From NCBI GenBank assembly GCA_016715105.1, contig JADKBO010000006.1, forward strand, positions 186,001 through 250,000: a DNA stretch of 64,000 nt. The letters run 5' to 3'. Below, piece after piece: positions 27,371 through 36,673 of this stretch; within the stretch, counting starts at the first letter, position 1, and each line of letters begins with the position of its first letter. This stretch comes from Saprospiraceae bacterium. Its GTDB lineage: Bacteria > Bacteroidota > Bacteroidia > Chitinophagales > Saprospiraceae. The translations under genes and the position numbers were made by a program. The notes under the pieces are model-generated. The model was not told the origin of the DNA and searched no databases. It worked only from the letters and a program-made list of their open reading frames with translations.

Positions 27371-27883
27371 ATGGCGATCATTACCGTCCAGGGTAAAACT
27401 CCTCAAATTGATCCAACTGCTCGCATAATGGAGAATGCAACCATTACAGGCGACGTCACCATTGGCAAAGATTCGAGTGTATGGTTTCAAGTTGTCATTC
27501 GCGGCGATGTCAATAAGATCGTCATCGGCGATCGAGTCAATATTCAGGATGGAGCCATTGTCCATGGAACTAATGGTCGAGGAGATACTTTTTTGGGAAA
27601 TGATGTTTCCATAGGGCATCGAGCCATTGTGCATGGTTGCAAAATATTGGGGCGAGCCTTGATTGGCATGGGTGCCATCATTTTGGATGACGCTGTGATT
27701 CAAGAAGATGTAATCATTGCAGCAGGCGCTGTTGTAGTACAAGATTTTGTTTGTGAGTCAGGATACATTTATGCTGGGGTACCTGCCAAAGCGGTCAAAA
27801 AGATTGATGGTACAAAGATTCAGCAGTATATTGATGGAACGGCGGCTGCGTATGTGGAGTATTCATCTTGGTATAAACAGTGA
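27371..27883 (+). CDS. Gamma-carbonic anhydrase family protein
   Basis: 170 aa left-handed beta-helix with hexapeptide repeats. The metal-site histidines are in NIQDGAIVHGT and SIGHRAIVHGCKI; VIRGDVNKIVIGDRV is also typical. It may hydrate CO2 or be an inactive relative (YrdA/PaaY group). It starts 4 bp after obgE, so the two are likely co-transcribed. Its stop overlaps a short direct repeat. Confidence 0.92.
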   Translation: MAIITVQGKTPQIDPTARIMENATITGDVTIGKDSSVWFQVVIRGDVNKIVIGDRVNIQDGAIVHGTNGRGDTFLGNDVSIGHRAIVHGCKILGRALIGMGAIILDDAVIQEDVIIAAGAVVVQDFVCESGYIYAGVPAKAVKKIDGTKIQQYIDGTAAAYVEYSSWYKQ

Positions 27884-27915
27884 TCAGCTTTCAGTGATCA
27901 GCTTTCAGCTTTCAG
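27878..27915. repeat. 14-bp direct repeat (two full copies plus a partial)
   Basis: CAGTGATCAGCTTT occurs at 27878-27891 and 27892-27905, followed by CAGCTTTCAG. The first copy overlaps the stop codon of the carbonic-anhydrase gene. Confidence 0.7.
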
Positions 27916-27985
27916 CGCTCAGTATTTTTTAGAAATTTTGGTTAAATTTCAAATTGATTATGGAAAAGGGAAGTGGACTACCCTA

Positions 27986-27997
27986 CCCGCCAGCGGG
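27986..27997. repeat. GC-rich REP-like palindrome
   Basis: CCCGC-CA-GCGGG followed by GG. The same core CCCGCCAGCG appears in the tandem repeat at 36582-36673. Confidence 0.55.
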
Positions 27998-28170
27998 GGA
28001 AAGTGTTGAAATAATTAAAATTGTATTTGGAAAAGGCGTAAAATTTTACGCCTCTGCAGTAATTTTTCTAACTAAACTTTCGTTTAGTGGGGGGGGATCA
28101 AAATTCATTCTGCATTCATAATCAAAAAACCTATATTTGTCATTCTGACCAATCGAGCAATTTAAAACGA

Positions 28171-31100
28171 ATGATAGATTTTTGCCACCTCCATAACCAT
28201 ACCCAATTTTCTCTTCTTGACGGGGCAACGGACATTCCCAAAATGATGAAAAAAGCTGCTGCAGACGGCCAAACAGCGGTAGCTTTGACCGATCATGGCA
28301 ATATGTTTGGAGCATTCAAATTTGTAAAAGAGGCAAAAAAGAATGGTGTAAAGCCCATCGTTGGTTGCGAATTCTACATGGTTGAACACCGTGAAAAACG
28401 TGCATTTGAAAAATCCAAGGGAGAATCTGATGTGCGTTACCACCAACTTTTACTGGCCAAAAATGAAGTAGGATATCGGAATTTGAGCAAGCTTTGTTCG
28501 ATGGGGTATATGGAAGGTTTGTATGGGAAATACCCCCGAATAGATAAAGAAATATTGCTCTTGCACAGTGAAGGACTTATTGCTACTTCCTGCTGTATAG
28601 GAGCAGAAATACCTCAAGCCATCTTGAAAGGTGACGTCGAAAAAGCAGAATCTTTATTGAAATGGTGGCTGGATTTATTTGGCGAAGACTATTATATAGA
28701 ATTGCAGCGCCACAAAGGCATGGAAAATATTGACGGCATGGGCGTAAGTCAGGAAGATGTCAATCAAGTGCTCTTACAGTTGGCCAAAAAATACAACGTC
28801 AAAGTCATTGCAACCAACGATTCACACTACCTCAACGAAGAGGACGCCAAACCCCATGACGTATTGTTGTGTGTGAATACTGGATCAAGGATTCATGAAC
28901 CTAGCAGGTTTAAATTTCCTAGCAATGATTTCTACCTCAAGACCAAAGAGCAAATGAATCACATTTTTACAGATGTGCCATTTGCCTTGGAAAATACGAT
29001 AGAGTTAGCTTCAAAAATTGATACATTAAGTCTGGCAAGAGATATTTTGTTGCCAGAATTTCCACTTCCTCCAGGATTTACAAGCCAAAATGATTATTTA
29101 AGGCACATTACGTTCATAGGAGCAAAAAAGAAATATGGCACGATCACGCCTCTGATCGAAGAACGGCTCAACTTTGAATTGGATGTAATCATTACTTCTG
29201 GGTATCCAGGTTATTTCCTGATCGTACAAGACTTTACCAGTACAGCAAGGCAGATGGGAGTTGCGGTCGGACCAGGTAGGGGCAGTGCGGCAGGATCGGC
29301 GGTTGCTTATTCTTTGGGAATTACCAACATTGACCCGATAGCCTATGACCTACTTTTTGAGCGTTTCCTAAATCCAGAAAGGGTGTCCATGCCCGATATC
29401 GATATTGACTTTGACGATGAAGGTCGGGAAAAAGTCATTGATTATGTGATTGATAAGTATGGTAAAAATAGGGTTGCCCAAATCATTACTTACGGTACAA
29501 TGGCTGCAAGGATGTCACTCAGAGACGTTGGCCGGGTACTCGATATTCCCCTCAATGATGTAGATCGAGTTTCCAAATCATTTCCTACTCACTTATCCGC
29601 CACCTTGGAAGCCGTGTTAGCTGAAGCAGGAGTAGACCCAGACCTGTTGGATAAAATGGAATCTGAGGATAAACAGAAGGCAGCTGCTTTTAGAGAATTG
29701 TCTAAAGAGGATAACGAAATAGGAGAAATGATCCGTACAGCCCTCCAATTGGAAGGATCTGTGCGTAATACGGGTATTCACGCCTGCGGGGTCATCATTA
29801 CACCAGAAGACATCACCAACATCATACCCGTTTCCACGGCCAAAGATTCCGATTTGTTGGTTTCTCAATTTGACAACAGTGTAGCAGAAGAGGCAGGCTT
29901 ACTCAAAATGGACTTTCTTGGGCTAAAAACCTTGTCCATCATCAAGGATGCGGTTGCCAATGTAAAAAGGACCAAAGGCATTGAAATAGATATTGACAAT
30001 ATCGATCTCATGGATGCCTTGACCTACGAGTTGTTTCAAAAAGGAGACACGATTGGTATATTCCAATATGAATCTCCGGGAATGCAAAAACACCTCAAAG
30101 ACTTGAGGCCCAACCAATTTGAGGATCTCATTGCAATGAATGCCTTGTACAGACCCGGGCCAATCGCTTACATTCCAAACTTTATCAATCGTAAAAACGG
30201 AAAAGAAGAGATCCAATATGACCTTCCCGAAATGGAGGAATATTTGAAGTCTACTTATGGTATTACGGTTTATCAAGAGCAGGTGATGTTGCTTTCTCAA
30301 AAATTAGCCAACTTCACTAAGGGCGAGGCCGATGTGCTTAGAAAGGCAATGGGAAAGAAAAACAGGAAGTTGATCGATGAATTGTTTCCCAAATTTTTGG
30401 AAGGTTGTCTGAAAAATAATCACCCAGAAACGGTAGTGAAGAAAATTTGGACAGACTGGGAAGCTTTTGCCTCTTATGCGTTTAATAAAAGTCACTCCAC
30501 TTGTTATGCTTATCTGGCATTTCAGACTGCATTTTTAAAGGCACATTATCCAGGTGAATTTTTAGCCTCTGTGTTGAGTCATAATAAAAACGACATTTCC
30601 AAAATCAACTTTTTCCTCAGAGAAGGCAAAAGGATGGGCATCTTAATTCTTGGACCAGATGTCAATGAAAGTAGTTTGAATTTCAGCGTCAATAAAAAAG
30701 GGCACATCAGATTTGGGTTATCAGCTTTGAAAGGTGTGGGTGAAGGGCCTGTCGAAGCTATTCTTACAGAACGGGATGCCAATGGACCTTTTGAAAGTCT
30801 TGTTGACATGATGAAACGGCTCAATTTGAGAGCAGTGAACAAAAAAAGTATGGACAGCATGGTCATGGGTGGTGCACTCGACTGTTTTGCTGGCCTTCAT
30901 CGGGCACAATATTTTGCGCCTTCAGGAAATTATGACACCTACATCGAACACATGTTGCGTTTTGGACAAACGGTGCAATCTCAAAAGGATAATGCGCAAG
31001 CTACTTTGTTTGGTGACATGGATACTTTGCACATTTCTGAGCCCATCCCACCCAAATGCGAAGAATGGCCATTGGTTGTCATGCTAGACAAAGAAAAGGA

Positions 31101-31704
31101 AGTAACTGGCATATATCTATCGGGCCATCCACTGGATGATTATGCACTAGAGTTGAAATATTTCATGACACACAACCTTACACAAGCAGAAGCAACAACA
31201 GACACCCCATTGAAATTGGCCGGAATTGTCAGTGAAATCATGCATGGAGTAAACCAAAAAGGCAATGGATATGCACGCTTTACCATCCAGGATTATAATG
31301 GAGCGATGGAGTTTTATATGACCAATGAAAACTATCAGAATTATAAATACATTGTCGAAAAAGGCAAGGTACTTTTCATTGATTGCATATATCAAAAGGG
31401 CTACAACAGCGATCGTAAATTTATGAAAATCAACAATATAGAATTGCTTGAAACTGTTGGTGCAAAGCTCACAAAATCAATAACAGTAAAAATTCCTATT
31501 GAGAAAATAGATCTGGAATTAATTACCGTATTTGAAAAGATATATGAAGAAAATACAGGAACTCATACGTTGAAACTCAAAATCGTAGATCCTGATAATC
31601 AAGGAAATGAACTGGATTTTGTGGCTGCCTCCACTAAGGTGAATGCTGATTTTAAATTGGCTCAATTGCTGGATGATCTTGACTTAGCTTATAAATTAAA
31701 TTAA
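28171..31704 (+). CDS. dnaE: DNA polymerase III subunit alpha
   Basis: 1177 aa from the ATG at 28171, which gives MIDFCHLHNHTQFSLLDGA; the frame is open further upstream through a G8 run but that part is not DnaE-like. Replicative polymerase: PHP domain (HLHNHTQFS), palm with GPGRGSAAGSA and the catalytic acids in DIDIDFDDEGRE, the finger/thumb region LRKAMGKKN, and a C-terminal OB fold (LKLAGIVSEIMHGVNQKGNG). The frame is intact. The TMEM220-like gene follows after 2 bp. Confidence 0.97.
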   Translation: MIDFCHLHNHTQFSLLDGATDIPKMMKKAAADGQTAVALTDHGNMFGAFKFVKEAKKNGVKPIVGCEFYMVEHREKRAFEKSKGESDVRYHQLLLAKNEVGYRNLSKLCSMGYMEGLYGKYPRIDKEILLLHSEGLIATSCCIGAEIPQAILKGDVEKAESLLKWWLDLFGEDYYIELQRHKGMENIDGMGVSQEDVNQVLLQLAKKYNVKVIATNDSHYLNEEDAKPHDVLLCVNTGSRIHEPSRFKFPSNDFYLKTKEQMNHIFTDVPFALENTIELASKIDTLSLARDILLPEFPLPPGFTSQNDYLRHITFIGAKKKYGTITPLIEERLNFELDVIITSGYPGYFLIVQDFTSTARQMGVAVGPGRGSAAGSAVAYSLGITNIDPIAYDLLFERFLNPERVSMPDIDIDFDDEGREKVIDYVIDKYGKNRVAQIITYGTMAARMSLRDVGRVLDIPLNDVDRVSKSFPTHLSATLEAVLAEAGVDPDLLDKMESEDKQKAAAFRELSKEDNEIGEMIRTALQLEGSVRNTGIHACGVIITPEDITNIIPVSTAKDSDLLVSQFDNSVAEEAGLLKMDFLGLKTLSIIKDAVANVKRTKGIEIDIDNIDLMDALTYELFQKGDTIGIFQYESPGMQKHLKDLRPNQFEDLIAMNALYRPGPIAYIPNFINRKNGKEEIQYDLPEMEEYLKSTYGITVYQEQVMLLSQKLANFTKGEADVLRKAMGKKNRKLIDELFPKFLEGCLKNNHPETVVKKIWTDWEAFASYAFNKSHSTCYAYLAFQTAFLKAHYPGEFLASVLSHNKNDISKINFFLREGKRMGILILGPDVNESSLNFSVNKKGHIRFGLSALKGVGEGPVEAILTERDANGPFESLVDMMKRLNLRAVNKKSMDSMVMGGALDCFAGLHRAQYFAPSGNYDTYIEHMLRFGQTVQSQKDNAQATLFGDMDTLHISEPIPPKCEEWPLVVMLDKEKEVTGIYLSGHPLDDYALELKYFMTHNLTQAEATTDTPLKLAGIVSEIMHGVNQKGNGYARFTIQDYNGAMEFYMTNENYQNYKYIVEKGKVLFIDCIYQKGYNSDRKFMKINNIELLETVGAKLTKSITVKIPIEKIDLELITVFEKIYEENTGTHTLKLKIVDPDNQGNELDFVAASTKVNADFKLAQLLDDLDLAYKLN

Positions 31705-31706
31705 AA

Positions 31707-32057
31707 ATGGTACAGAAGTTTATCATAGTTGTGTTGGTATTTGTAATGATTATTTTTGCTGGAGTACAGCTCAATGATCCAGATCCTGTCATTTGGATAG
31801 CCACTTATTTGTCCGTGGCGGCTGTTGGTATTATGAAATTATTCAATTTTGGCAATGACTGGGTCAATCGTATTTTGATTGGCGCTTTTGTGGTAGCCAT
31901 AGGTTTTTATGTGCCAGATGTTTTTAGATGGATCCAAGATGGAATGCCATCAGTTGTCAATGAAATGAAGGCAGAAACCCCATATGTCGAATACGTCAGA
32001 GAAGGTGGTGGTTTGGTTTTTGCTTTATTTTGTTTGCTTTATATTGTTTACCGATAA
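31707..32057 (+). CDS. TMEM220-like small membrane protein
   Basis: 116 aa with four hydrophobic segments. The N-terminal segment is followed by AGVQLNDPDPVIW, the signature of the transmembrane 220 family; the C-terminal helix is EGGGLVFALFCLLYIVYR. Function unknown. It is 2 bp after dnaE and therefore in the same operon. Confidence 0.82.
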   Translation: MVQKFIIVVLVFVMIIFAGVQLNDPDPVIWIATYLSVAAVGIMKLFNFGNDWVNRILIGAFVVAIGFYVPDVFRWIQDGMPSVVNEMKAETPYVEYVREGGGLVFALFCLLYIVYR

Positions 32058-32084
32058 AGACAAGTTAGTACAATATCTGCTGAA

Positions 32085-32120
32085 TAAAAAAGGTGTGCCC
32101 AACATACGCTAAGCACACCT
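32085..32120 (-). terminator. Rho-independent terminator of rtcB
   Basis: On the minus strand AGGTGTGC / GCACACCT with a 14-nt loop is followed by six T. It ends 35 bp past the rtcB stop. Confidence 0.82.
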
Positions 32121-32154
32121 AAGTAGAAAAGATTATAAAACACTTACAGCGTTC

Positions 32155-33540
32155 CTACCTATCCATTTTTACAAACTTGGGTTGAAAAGTCCCAATGACG
32201 TCAACCAATTCGCTTTGCAATGCCATTACTTTGTGAATGTCCTTGTAAACCATTGGCGCTTCGTCGACACTACCACCAATCAAATTCACGCCTTCTTTTA
32301 ACAGACTTTTGCTCATTTCTGATGAGGTGAACATCGATTTGGCTTGAGCTCGAGCATGCAAACGTCCTGCTCCATGGGAAGCAGAATGCAGACTCAAAGC
32401 ATTTCCTTTGCCCCTGACAATAAATCCCGGAGCAGTCATAGAGCCTGGAATAATTCCCAAATCTCCTTTGTTTGCAGGAGTAGCTCCTTTGCGGTGGACA
32501 ATGAGTTCTCTTCCATCATGCATTTCTTTCCAAGCAAAATTGTGATGATTTTCAATGGTCATCAACAATCTTTTTCCGAGTGCTTTGGCCATCCGACGAT
32601 GAATGTCATCGTGGCAAGCCTTTGCATAATCCCCGGCTAAATTCATGGCCTTCCAGTATTCCTGTCCGTCGTGAGTATCCAGATTGAGCCAAGCTAAGTG
32701 TTGCACTTGTTTGGGTAATGGGCACAATTTGCCAGCCAGTTTTGTAAAGTGTTTGGCAATATTGGCACCAAGTCCTCTAGAACCACTGTGTGAAAGCAAG
32801 GCAAAATAATTTCCTGGACCAACATTACCTACTTTGGTTTGAATGTTTACTACACCAAACTCCACAAAATGGTTGCCGCCACCGGAAGTACCAAGTTGTT
32901 TGTAAGCTTTTTCATGGAGTGAGCGGAGCAAAGCAATTTCTCTAAACTCACTTCTCCCCAACACTTCATGGTCTGCTTTGATCTTGTGTGTTTCTGACAT
33001 TCCAAACTTCGTATTATCGTCTAAAATTTTCAATACTTGGCTTTCTCTGCCAATGAAATAATCAGACGGCAGATCAAAAACAGACAAAGACATACGACAA
33101 CCAATGTCAACGCCCACTCCATAAGGAATTACCGCGTTATCTGTTGCAAGTACACCACCAATCGGCAATCCATAACCACCGTGTGCATCGGGCATTAAAG
33201 CCCCTCTTACGGCAATTGGCAATTTCAAAGCTTCATACAATTGCATCTTGGCGATCTCATCAATTTCGTTTTCACCAAAAATGTTGAATGGCGCCCTTGT
33301 TTGTCTCAACTCCTGTTGTCTTATTTTAATGGGTTCGATCAAATATTCAGATAATCTACCCCACTTATTGTGAGACTTATAAACCTCTGGTTTGAGTAAA
33401 ACATTCTTTGCCTCAAACAGCAAAGCATCTTTACTTTCTTTACGCCGATATCGATTGATGATTCCCAATGCGATATTGACACTGTTATTTTGCGGGAAAC
33501 CTATTTTAATTAGATCTTTTCCCGATATTTTAGATTTCAT
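32155..33540 (-). CDS. rtcB: RtcB family RNA ligase
   Basis: 461 aa. RtcB joins 2',3'-cyclic phosphate or 3'-phosphate RNA ends to 5'-OH ends using GTP and Mn. The metal-site motif PYGVGVDIGCRM, GGGNHFVEFG, SHSGSRGLG and SASHGAGR (with the guanylated His) are all present. No archease or RtcR gene is next to it. It is monocistronic with its own terminator. About 280 bp upstream on the same strand is a 27-codon ORF with a separate terminator. Confidence 0.95.
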   Translation of the reverse strand: MKSKISGKDLIKIGFPQNNSVNIALGIINRYRRKESKDALLFEAKNVLLKPEVYKSHNKWGRLSEYLIEPIKIRQQELRQTRAPFNIFGENEIDEIAKMQLYEALKLPIAVRGALMPDAHGGYGLPIGGVLATDNAVIPYGVGVDIGCRMSLSVFDLPSDYFIGRESQVLKILDDNTKFGMSETHKIKADHEVLGRSEFREIALLRSLHEKAYKQLGTSGGGNHFVEFGVVNIQTKVGNVGPGNYFALLSHSGSRGLGANIAKHFTKLAGKLCPLPKQVQHLAWLNLDTHDGQEYWKAMNLAGDYAKACHDDIHRRMAKALGKRLLMTIENHHNFAWKEMHDGRELIVHRKGATPANKGDLGIIPGSMTAPGFIVRGKGNALSLHSASHGAGRLHARAQAKSMFTSSEMSKSLLKEGVNLIGGSVDEAPMVYKDIHKVMALQSELVDVIGTFQPKFVKMDR

Positions 33541-33771
33541 TTTATGTATTTAAATTTAAAAATAATTGGTTTGTTTAGGGCAATAGTTATCTATATTCGA
33601 AGTGTACATTACATCGATTTTATAATTTTAAAATGAATTAAAAGGAAGCGGTTTGGTTATTGAATTAATTATTCTATGAATTCTTAAATTCAATTAAACC
33701 AATACGGATAAGACTTATAATCAATTGATTATTAAAGCTTTAGAAAGTATTTTTATAACAAATAATTGTAA

Positions 33772-33799
33772 ATAAAAACCCGAATTTGAATGCTTCGGG
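33772..33799 (-). terminator. Terminator of the 27-codon ORF
   Basis: On the minus strand CCCGAA-loop-TTCGGG is followed by TTTTTATTT, 24 bp past the small stop codon. Confidence 0.75.
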
Positions 33800-33822
33800 C
33801 AACTAATATCTTAGAATTACAT

Positions 33823-33906
33823 TTAAGATAAAATGATGCCACGAAGTACAGTCACACCAGTAGATCTTGGTGCAGAACTGCATTTATTTGTGTTTGAATT
33901 TGGCAT
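33823..33906 (-). CDS. Putative 27-aa peptide
   Basis: ATG at 33906 and TAA at 33825-33823. The peptide begins MPNSNTNKCSSAPRS and ends TGVTVLRGIILS. It has one cysteine and is rich in Ser, Thr and Asn in its first half, with a hydrophobic end. It is followed at once by a good terminator, in an otherwise gene-free 467 bp between the glycogen-binding-like gene and rtcB. No family is recognised. It could be a real small peptide or part of a small RNA. Confidence 0.45.
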   Translation of the reverse strand: MPNSNTNKCSSAPRSTGVTVLRGIILS

Positions 33907-34007
33907 CTCTATAATTAATAATTTTAATTTTTTGAAAATTTTTCAGAAGAAAGAAATTTAAAGTAGCAAATGCAAGATTTCCCAGGAATTAACAAGAATG
34001 AAAAAAT

Positions 34008-35000
34008 TCATTTGTCGCAATTTTCGGAAAACTTTATACATTGATATTTAATTATTTTTTTCACTACCAATACAGAATTCTCAATTCCACCCATGTAATG
34101 TTGGATCAATTTATTGGTTGGGTCGGTCATCCAATCACCGTCGACAATAAATTTATAATAGTGTTTGCCCGGTGGTAATTTCAAAACATATTTCCAACCC
34201 GTAGCTGTTTTTGTCATTTTAAATGCAGACTCATTCCAACTATTGAAAGAGCCCGAAAGGATGACTTTTTTTGCTTTCAAATATCCTGGCAAGGTGAAAG
34301 TGAGTTCCTTACCCACTGACAAAATGGAGTTGAGCGTACCGTATTGATTTTCGACCACATTTTTGGTTGCTGGATCATGCATCCATTGACCATCTGCAAT
34401 AAATTTGTATTCATAAAGCCCAGGTGGAATTTCCATAACAATCTTCCAACCATCAGCTGTTTTATTCATTTTGATGGCGTGCTCATTCCAATTATTAAAT
34501 GAACCAGTTAAGATCACTTCTTTGGCTTTGGTAAATCCTTTCAAATTAAATATGGTATTTCCGCGAGGATTTACAGAAACAGATTTTGGCGTAAGATCAA
34601 CAGTCTCTCCTTTTTTGGATGTGATAGCTTCTGAGTATGGCATTTTCCAATAAGCCGCATCGATCATAAATTTATCACCAACATCCATTTTTTCGTTGAA
34701 GTCACTGAGGCTTCGGTGCAATTCAAATTCATTCTTGCGGACTTGTTTGGTCAATTTCCAACCGTCTTTAGTCCATGGATAAGGAGCACCTTTTGCCAGA
34801 CTTTCTTTGAGTTTATATTTTTCAAAATCAACAATTGGTAAACACTGGTCTGAAGTTTTACCAATACATGCATCATGAAATCTGAAAACAACTTCGCCAT
34901 CGACGATGACATATTCTGCATATGGCTGCGATTGGCAGTTTGCTTCATAAAGTGGAAAAACCACGATCATTAAAAACAATATGACAAAATGTTTGATCAA
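34008..35000 (-). CDS. Secreted protein with two glycogen-binding-like (CBM48/AMPK type) domains
   Basis: 330 aa, signal peptide 1-22 (ending YEANC or NCQ). The N-terminal part describes a domain of its own (YVIVDGEVVFRFHDAC...). Two tandem CBM48-like modules follow, each with a GSFNNWN/GSFNSWN motif, a GWKIVM/GWKYVL strand and an EYKFIADGQW/YYKFIVDGDW strand (about residues 150-310). Such modules bind alpha-glucans. The start overlaps the stop of the upstream protease gene by 4 bp, so both are made from one message. Confidence 0.85.
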   Translation of the reverse strand: MIKHFVILFLMIVVFPLYEANCQSQPYAEYVIVDGEVVFRFHDACIGKTSDQCLPIVDFEKYKLKESLAKGAPYPWTKDGWKLTKQVRKNEFELHRSLSDFNEKMDVGDKFMIDAAYWKMPYSEAITSKKGETVDLTPKSVSVNPRGNTIFNLKGFTKAKEVILTGSFNNWNEHAIKMNKTADGWKIVMEIPPGLYEYKFIADGQWMHDPATKNVVENQYGTLNSILSVGKELTFTLPGYLKAKKVILSGSFNSWNESAFKMTKTATGWKYVLKLPPGKHYYKFIVDGDWMTDPTNKLIQHYMGGIENSVLVVKKIIKYQCIKFSENCDK

Positions 35001-35953
35001 GGACGCTCTGTTTTAAAACTGTGAATGTATAATTTCTTTTTGCGATAGTTTATACTCATGATCCATGGCGCTAAAAATTCATATCCTAAAATACCATCAA
35101 GTTTTGTTTTATAGATCGCATCGAAATTTTCTAAATTCCCCAATAATGTTGACATGCCAGCACATTTAAACTTTTCAAAAACCTGAATACGATACATTCT
35201 ACCCGCAATGGCATTTCTTTCTTTACCGTCTGCACCGCTTATTTTGATGGTTCTCAATATTTGAAACTCACTCATGATGTCCTTGTTTCTATTGATATCA
35301 AGTAGATTGATTTCGCCACCTGTATCAATACCCATTCTTTTAGTTACACCCTTTACATCAACAGTAATCACTGGTATAAAATTCCCAAGTTGGAAAGTCA
35401 AACTATCCACCTTCAGCGTGGTATGAGGCAAAACATCCAAAATCTCTCCGGATTTATCAACTTGTGATAATGTGAGATACCCTTCCCGATAATTAAACAT
35501 GGTTTCAAAACCTTCCAGAATGTCATAACCAATCAAGCCAAGAATTCGGATTTTTTTACTTTCTTCTATTTTCTCCAGAGAAATTACATCTGCTTGTAGG
35601 TCGGTAAAGTTGATTTCTTCTATGTCCATGGTCACTTTACTTTGCCGGGCGAGGGTAGAAATAGCACCTCCAAGTCCATAAGCTACTTCCGCGGTGACAT
35701 CAGATCCTGTAAAATACTTGCTATTTAGGACCAAGGTTTTTGCCCCTGTGTCTATAATTAATGATCCCTTTTGGTCATTAACGGTCGCTTCCACCAAAAT
35801 GAGTCCGTCTTTGATTTGGATAGGGACAATAAAACTAGATGGGTTTAGCGCATTGCCTTTTAGTTGGATGGAAATACCTGATACTACTTCGCCTTTTGCC
35901 ATTGGTAACAAAAAGATCCAAAAGAGGAGGCTGTATGTGAAGTGTCTTTTCAA
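34997..35953 (-). CDS. Retropepsin-like aspartyl protease, two-motif form
   Basis: 318 aa with signal peptide 1-21. Two copies of the catalytic motif are in one chain: LIIDTGAKTLVLN (Asp68) and MGIDTGGEINLL (Asp210). LGLIGYDIL and GILGYEFL each follow one of them, as in PF13650-type proteases. The chain could therefore form an active site without dimerising. Predicted periplasmic or surface location. It is co-transcribed with the glycogen-binding-like protein (4-bp overlap). Confidence 0.87.
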   Translation of the reverse strand: MKRHFTYSLLFWIFLLPMAKGEVVSGISIQLKGNALNPSSFIVPIQIKDGLILVEATVNDQKGSLIIDTGAKTLVLNSKYFTGSDVTAEVAYGLGGAISTLARQSKVTMDIEEINFTDLQADVISLEKIEESKKIRILGLIGYDILEGFETMFNYREGYLTLSQVDKSGEILDVLPHTTLKVDSLTFQLGNFIPVITVDVKGVTKRMGIDTGGEINLLDINRNKDIMSEFQILRTIKISGADGKERNAIAGRMYRIQVFEKFKCAGMSTLLGNLENFDAIYKTKLDGILGYEFLAPWIMSINYRKKKLYIHSFKTERP

Positions 35954-36122
35954 GTGCCATGATTAATGCAAACCAATATTACGACATTTCAACATTTTGA
36001 TGATGAGGAATTTTATAAAGGATGTGAATTACTAGACTAAACAGATGAGAAGGCTCGTGGTAAATTACATTTTGCTAATTTTTAATACCTTTATATATTG
36101 CATAAGAAATAACTTTAGAAAA

Positions 36123-36527
36123 ATGGAACCCTATTACCACTACAACAAAGACCTACAAAAATTTGCAAATAGCAATAGAAAGTCGATGCCCAAACCTGAA
36201 GCTTGTTTATGGAAATTTGCATTGTCAAAAAGACAAATGTTGGGCTATCAATTTCGAAGGCAGCGCCCTATTGGCCCATTTATTGCTGACTTTGCTTGTT
36301 TGCCACTGATGCTCGTGATTGAAGTTGATGGATTTAGTCACCAAAGTGAAGAGGCCATGATTAAAGATCAAAAGAGGACAAAATATTTAGAAGCATTTGG
36401 ATTCGCTGTTTTGCGTTTCTCTAATTGGGAGGTTTTAAATGAGATTGATAAGGTTAATGTTTGCATAGCAGATTGGATCAGAGCAAATAGTGTAGTTGGT
36501 CCACCTGAGCGTAACAGAGACAAATGA
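36123..36527 (+). CDS. DUF559 domain endonuclease-like protein
   Basis: 134 aa from the ATG at 36123 (MEPYYHYNKDLQKFAN); the frame is open to 36045 but the leader is unlike the family. DUF559 is a Vsr/PD-(D/E)XK-type fold: PEACLWKFALSKRQ, GYQFRRQRPIGPFIADFAC, LMLVIEVDGFSH and RTKYLEAFGFAVLRFSN include the candidate catalytic D and E. Its stop lies 16 bp from a 38-bp tandem repeat that forms the 3' end of the convergent gatB. The gene may be mobile or lineage-specific. Confidence 0.85.
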   Translation: MEPYYHYNKDLQKFANSNRKSMPKPEACLWKFALSKRQMLGYQFRRQRPIGPFIADFACLPLMLVIEVDGFSHQSEEAMIKDQKRTKYLEAFGFAVLRFSNWEVLNEIDKVNVCIADWIRANSVVGPPERNRDK

Positions 36528-36543
36528 GTTCATTGGGGTAAAC

Positions 36544-36673
36544 TGCACCTCCTCCAGCGGCTTTCTCGAGTTTACACCCCCTGCACCCCCGCCAGCGGCT
36601 TCCGTGAGTTTCCACCCCCTGCACCCCCGCCAGCGGTTTCCGCGAGTTTCCACCCCCTGCACCCCCGCCAGCG
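36544..36673. repeat. 38-bp GC-rich tandem repeat (three copies plus a partial)
   Basis: Units start at 36544, 36582 and 36620 with a 16-bp partial at 36658, each beginning TGCACC(C/T)CC(G/T)CCAGCG. Units 2 and 3 differ at two positions. The repeat core CCCGCCAGCG matches the single palindrome at 27986. On the minus strand the repeat supplies the last codons of gatB. The period is not a multiple of three, so each copy is read in a different frame. Confidence 0.9.

Noticed and set aside
28087..28170. Upstream extension of dnaE
   Set aside because: The extra codons run through a G8 tract and do not resemble the PHP-domain start; the ATG at 28171 gives the canonical N-terminus.
36045..36122. 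Hydrophobic leader of the DUF559 gene
   Set aside because: A nuclease of this family is cytoplasmic; the leader is likely untranslated sequence in frame.
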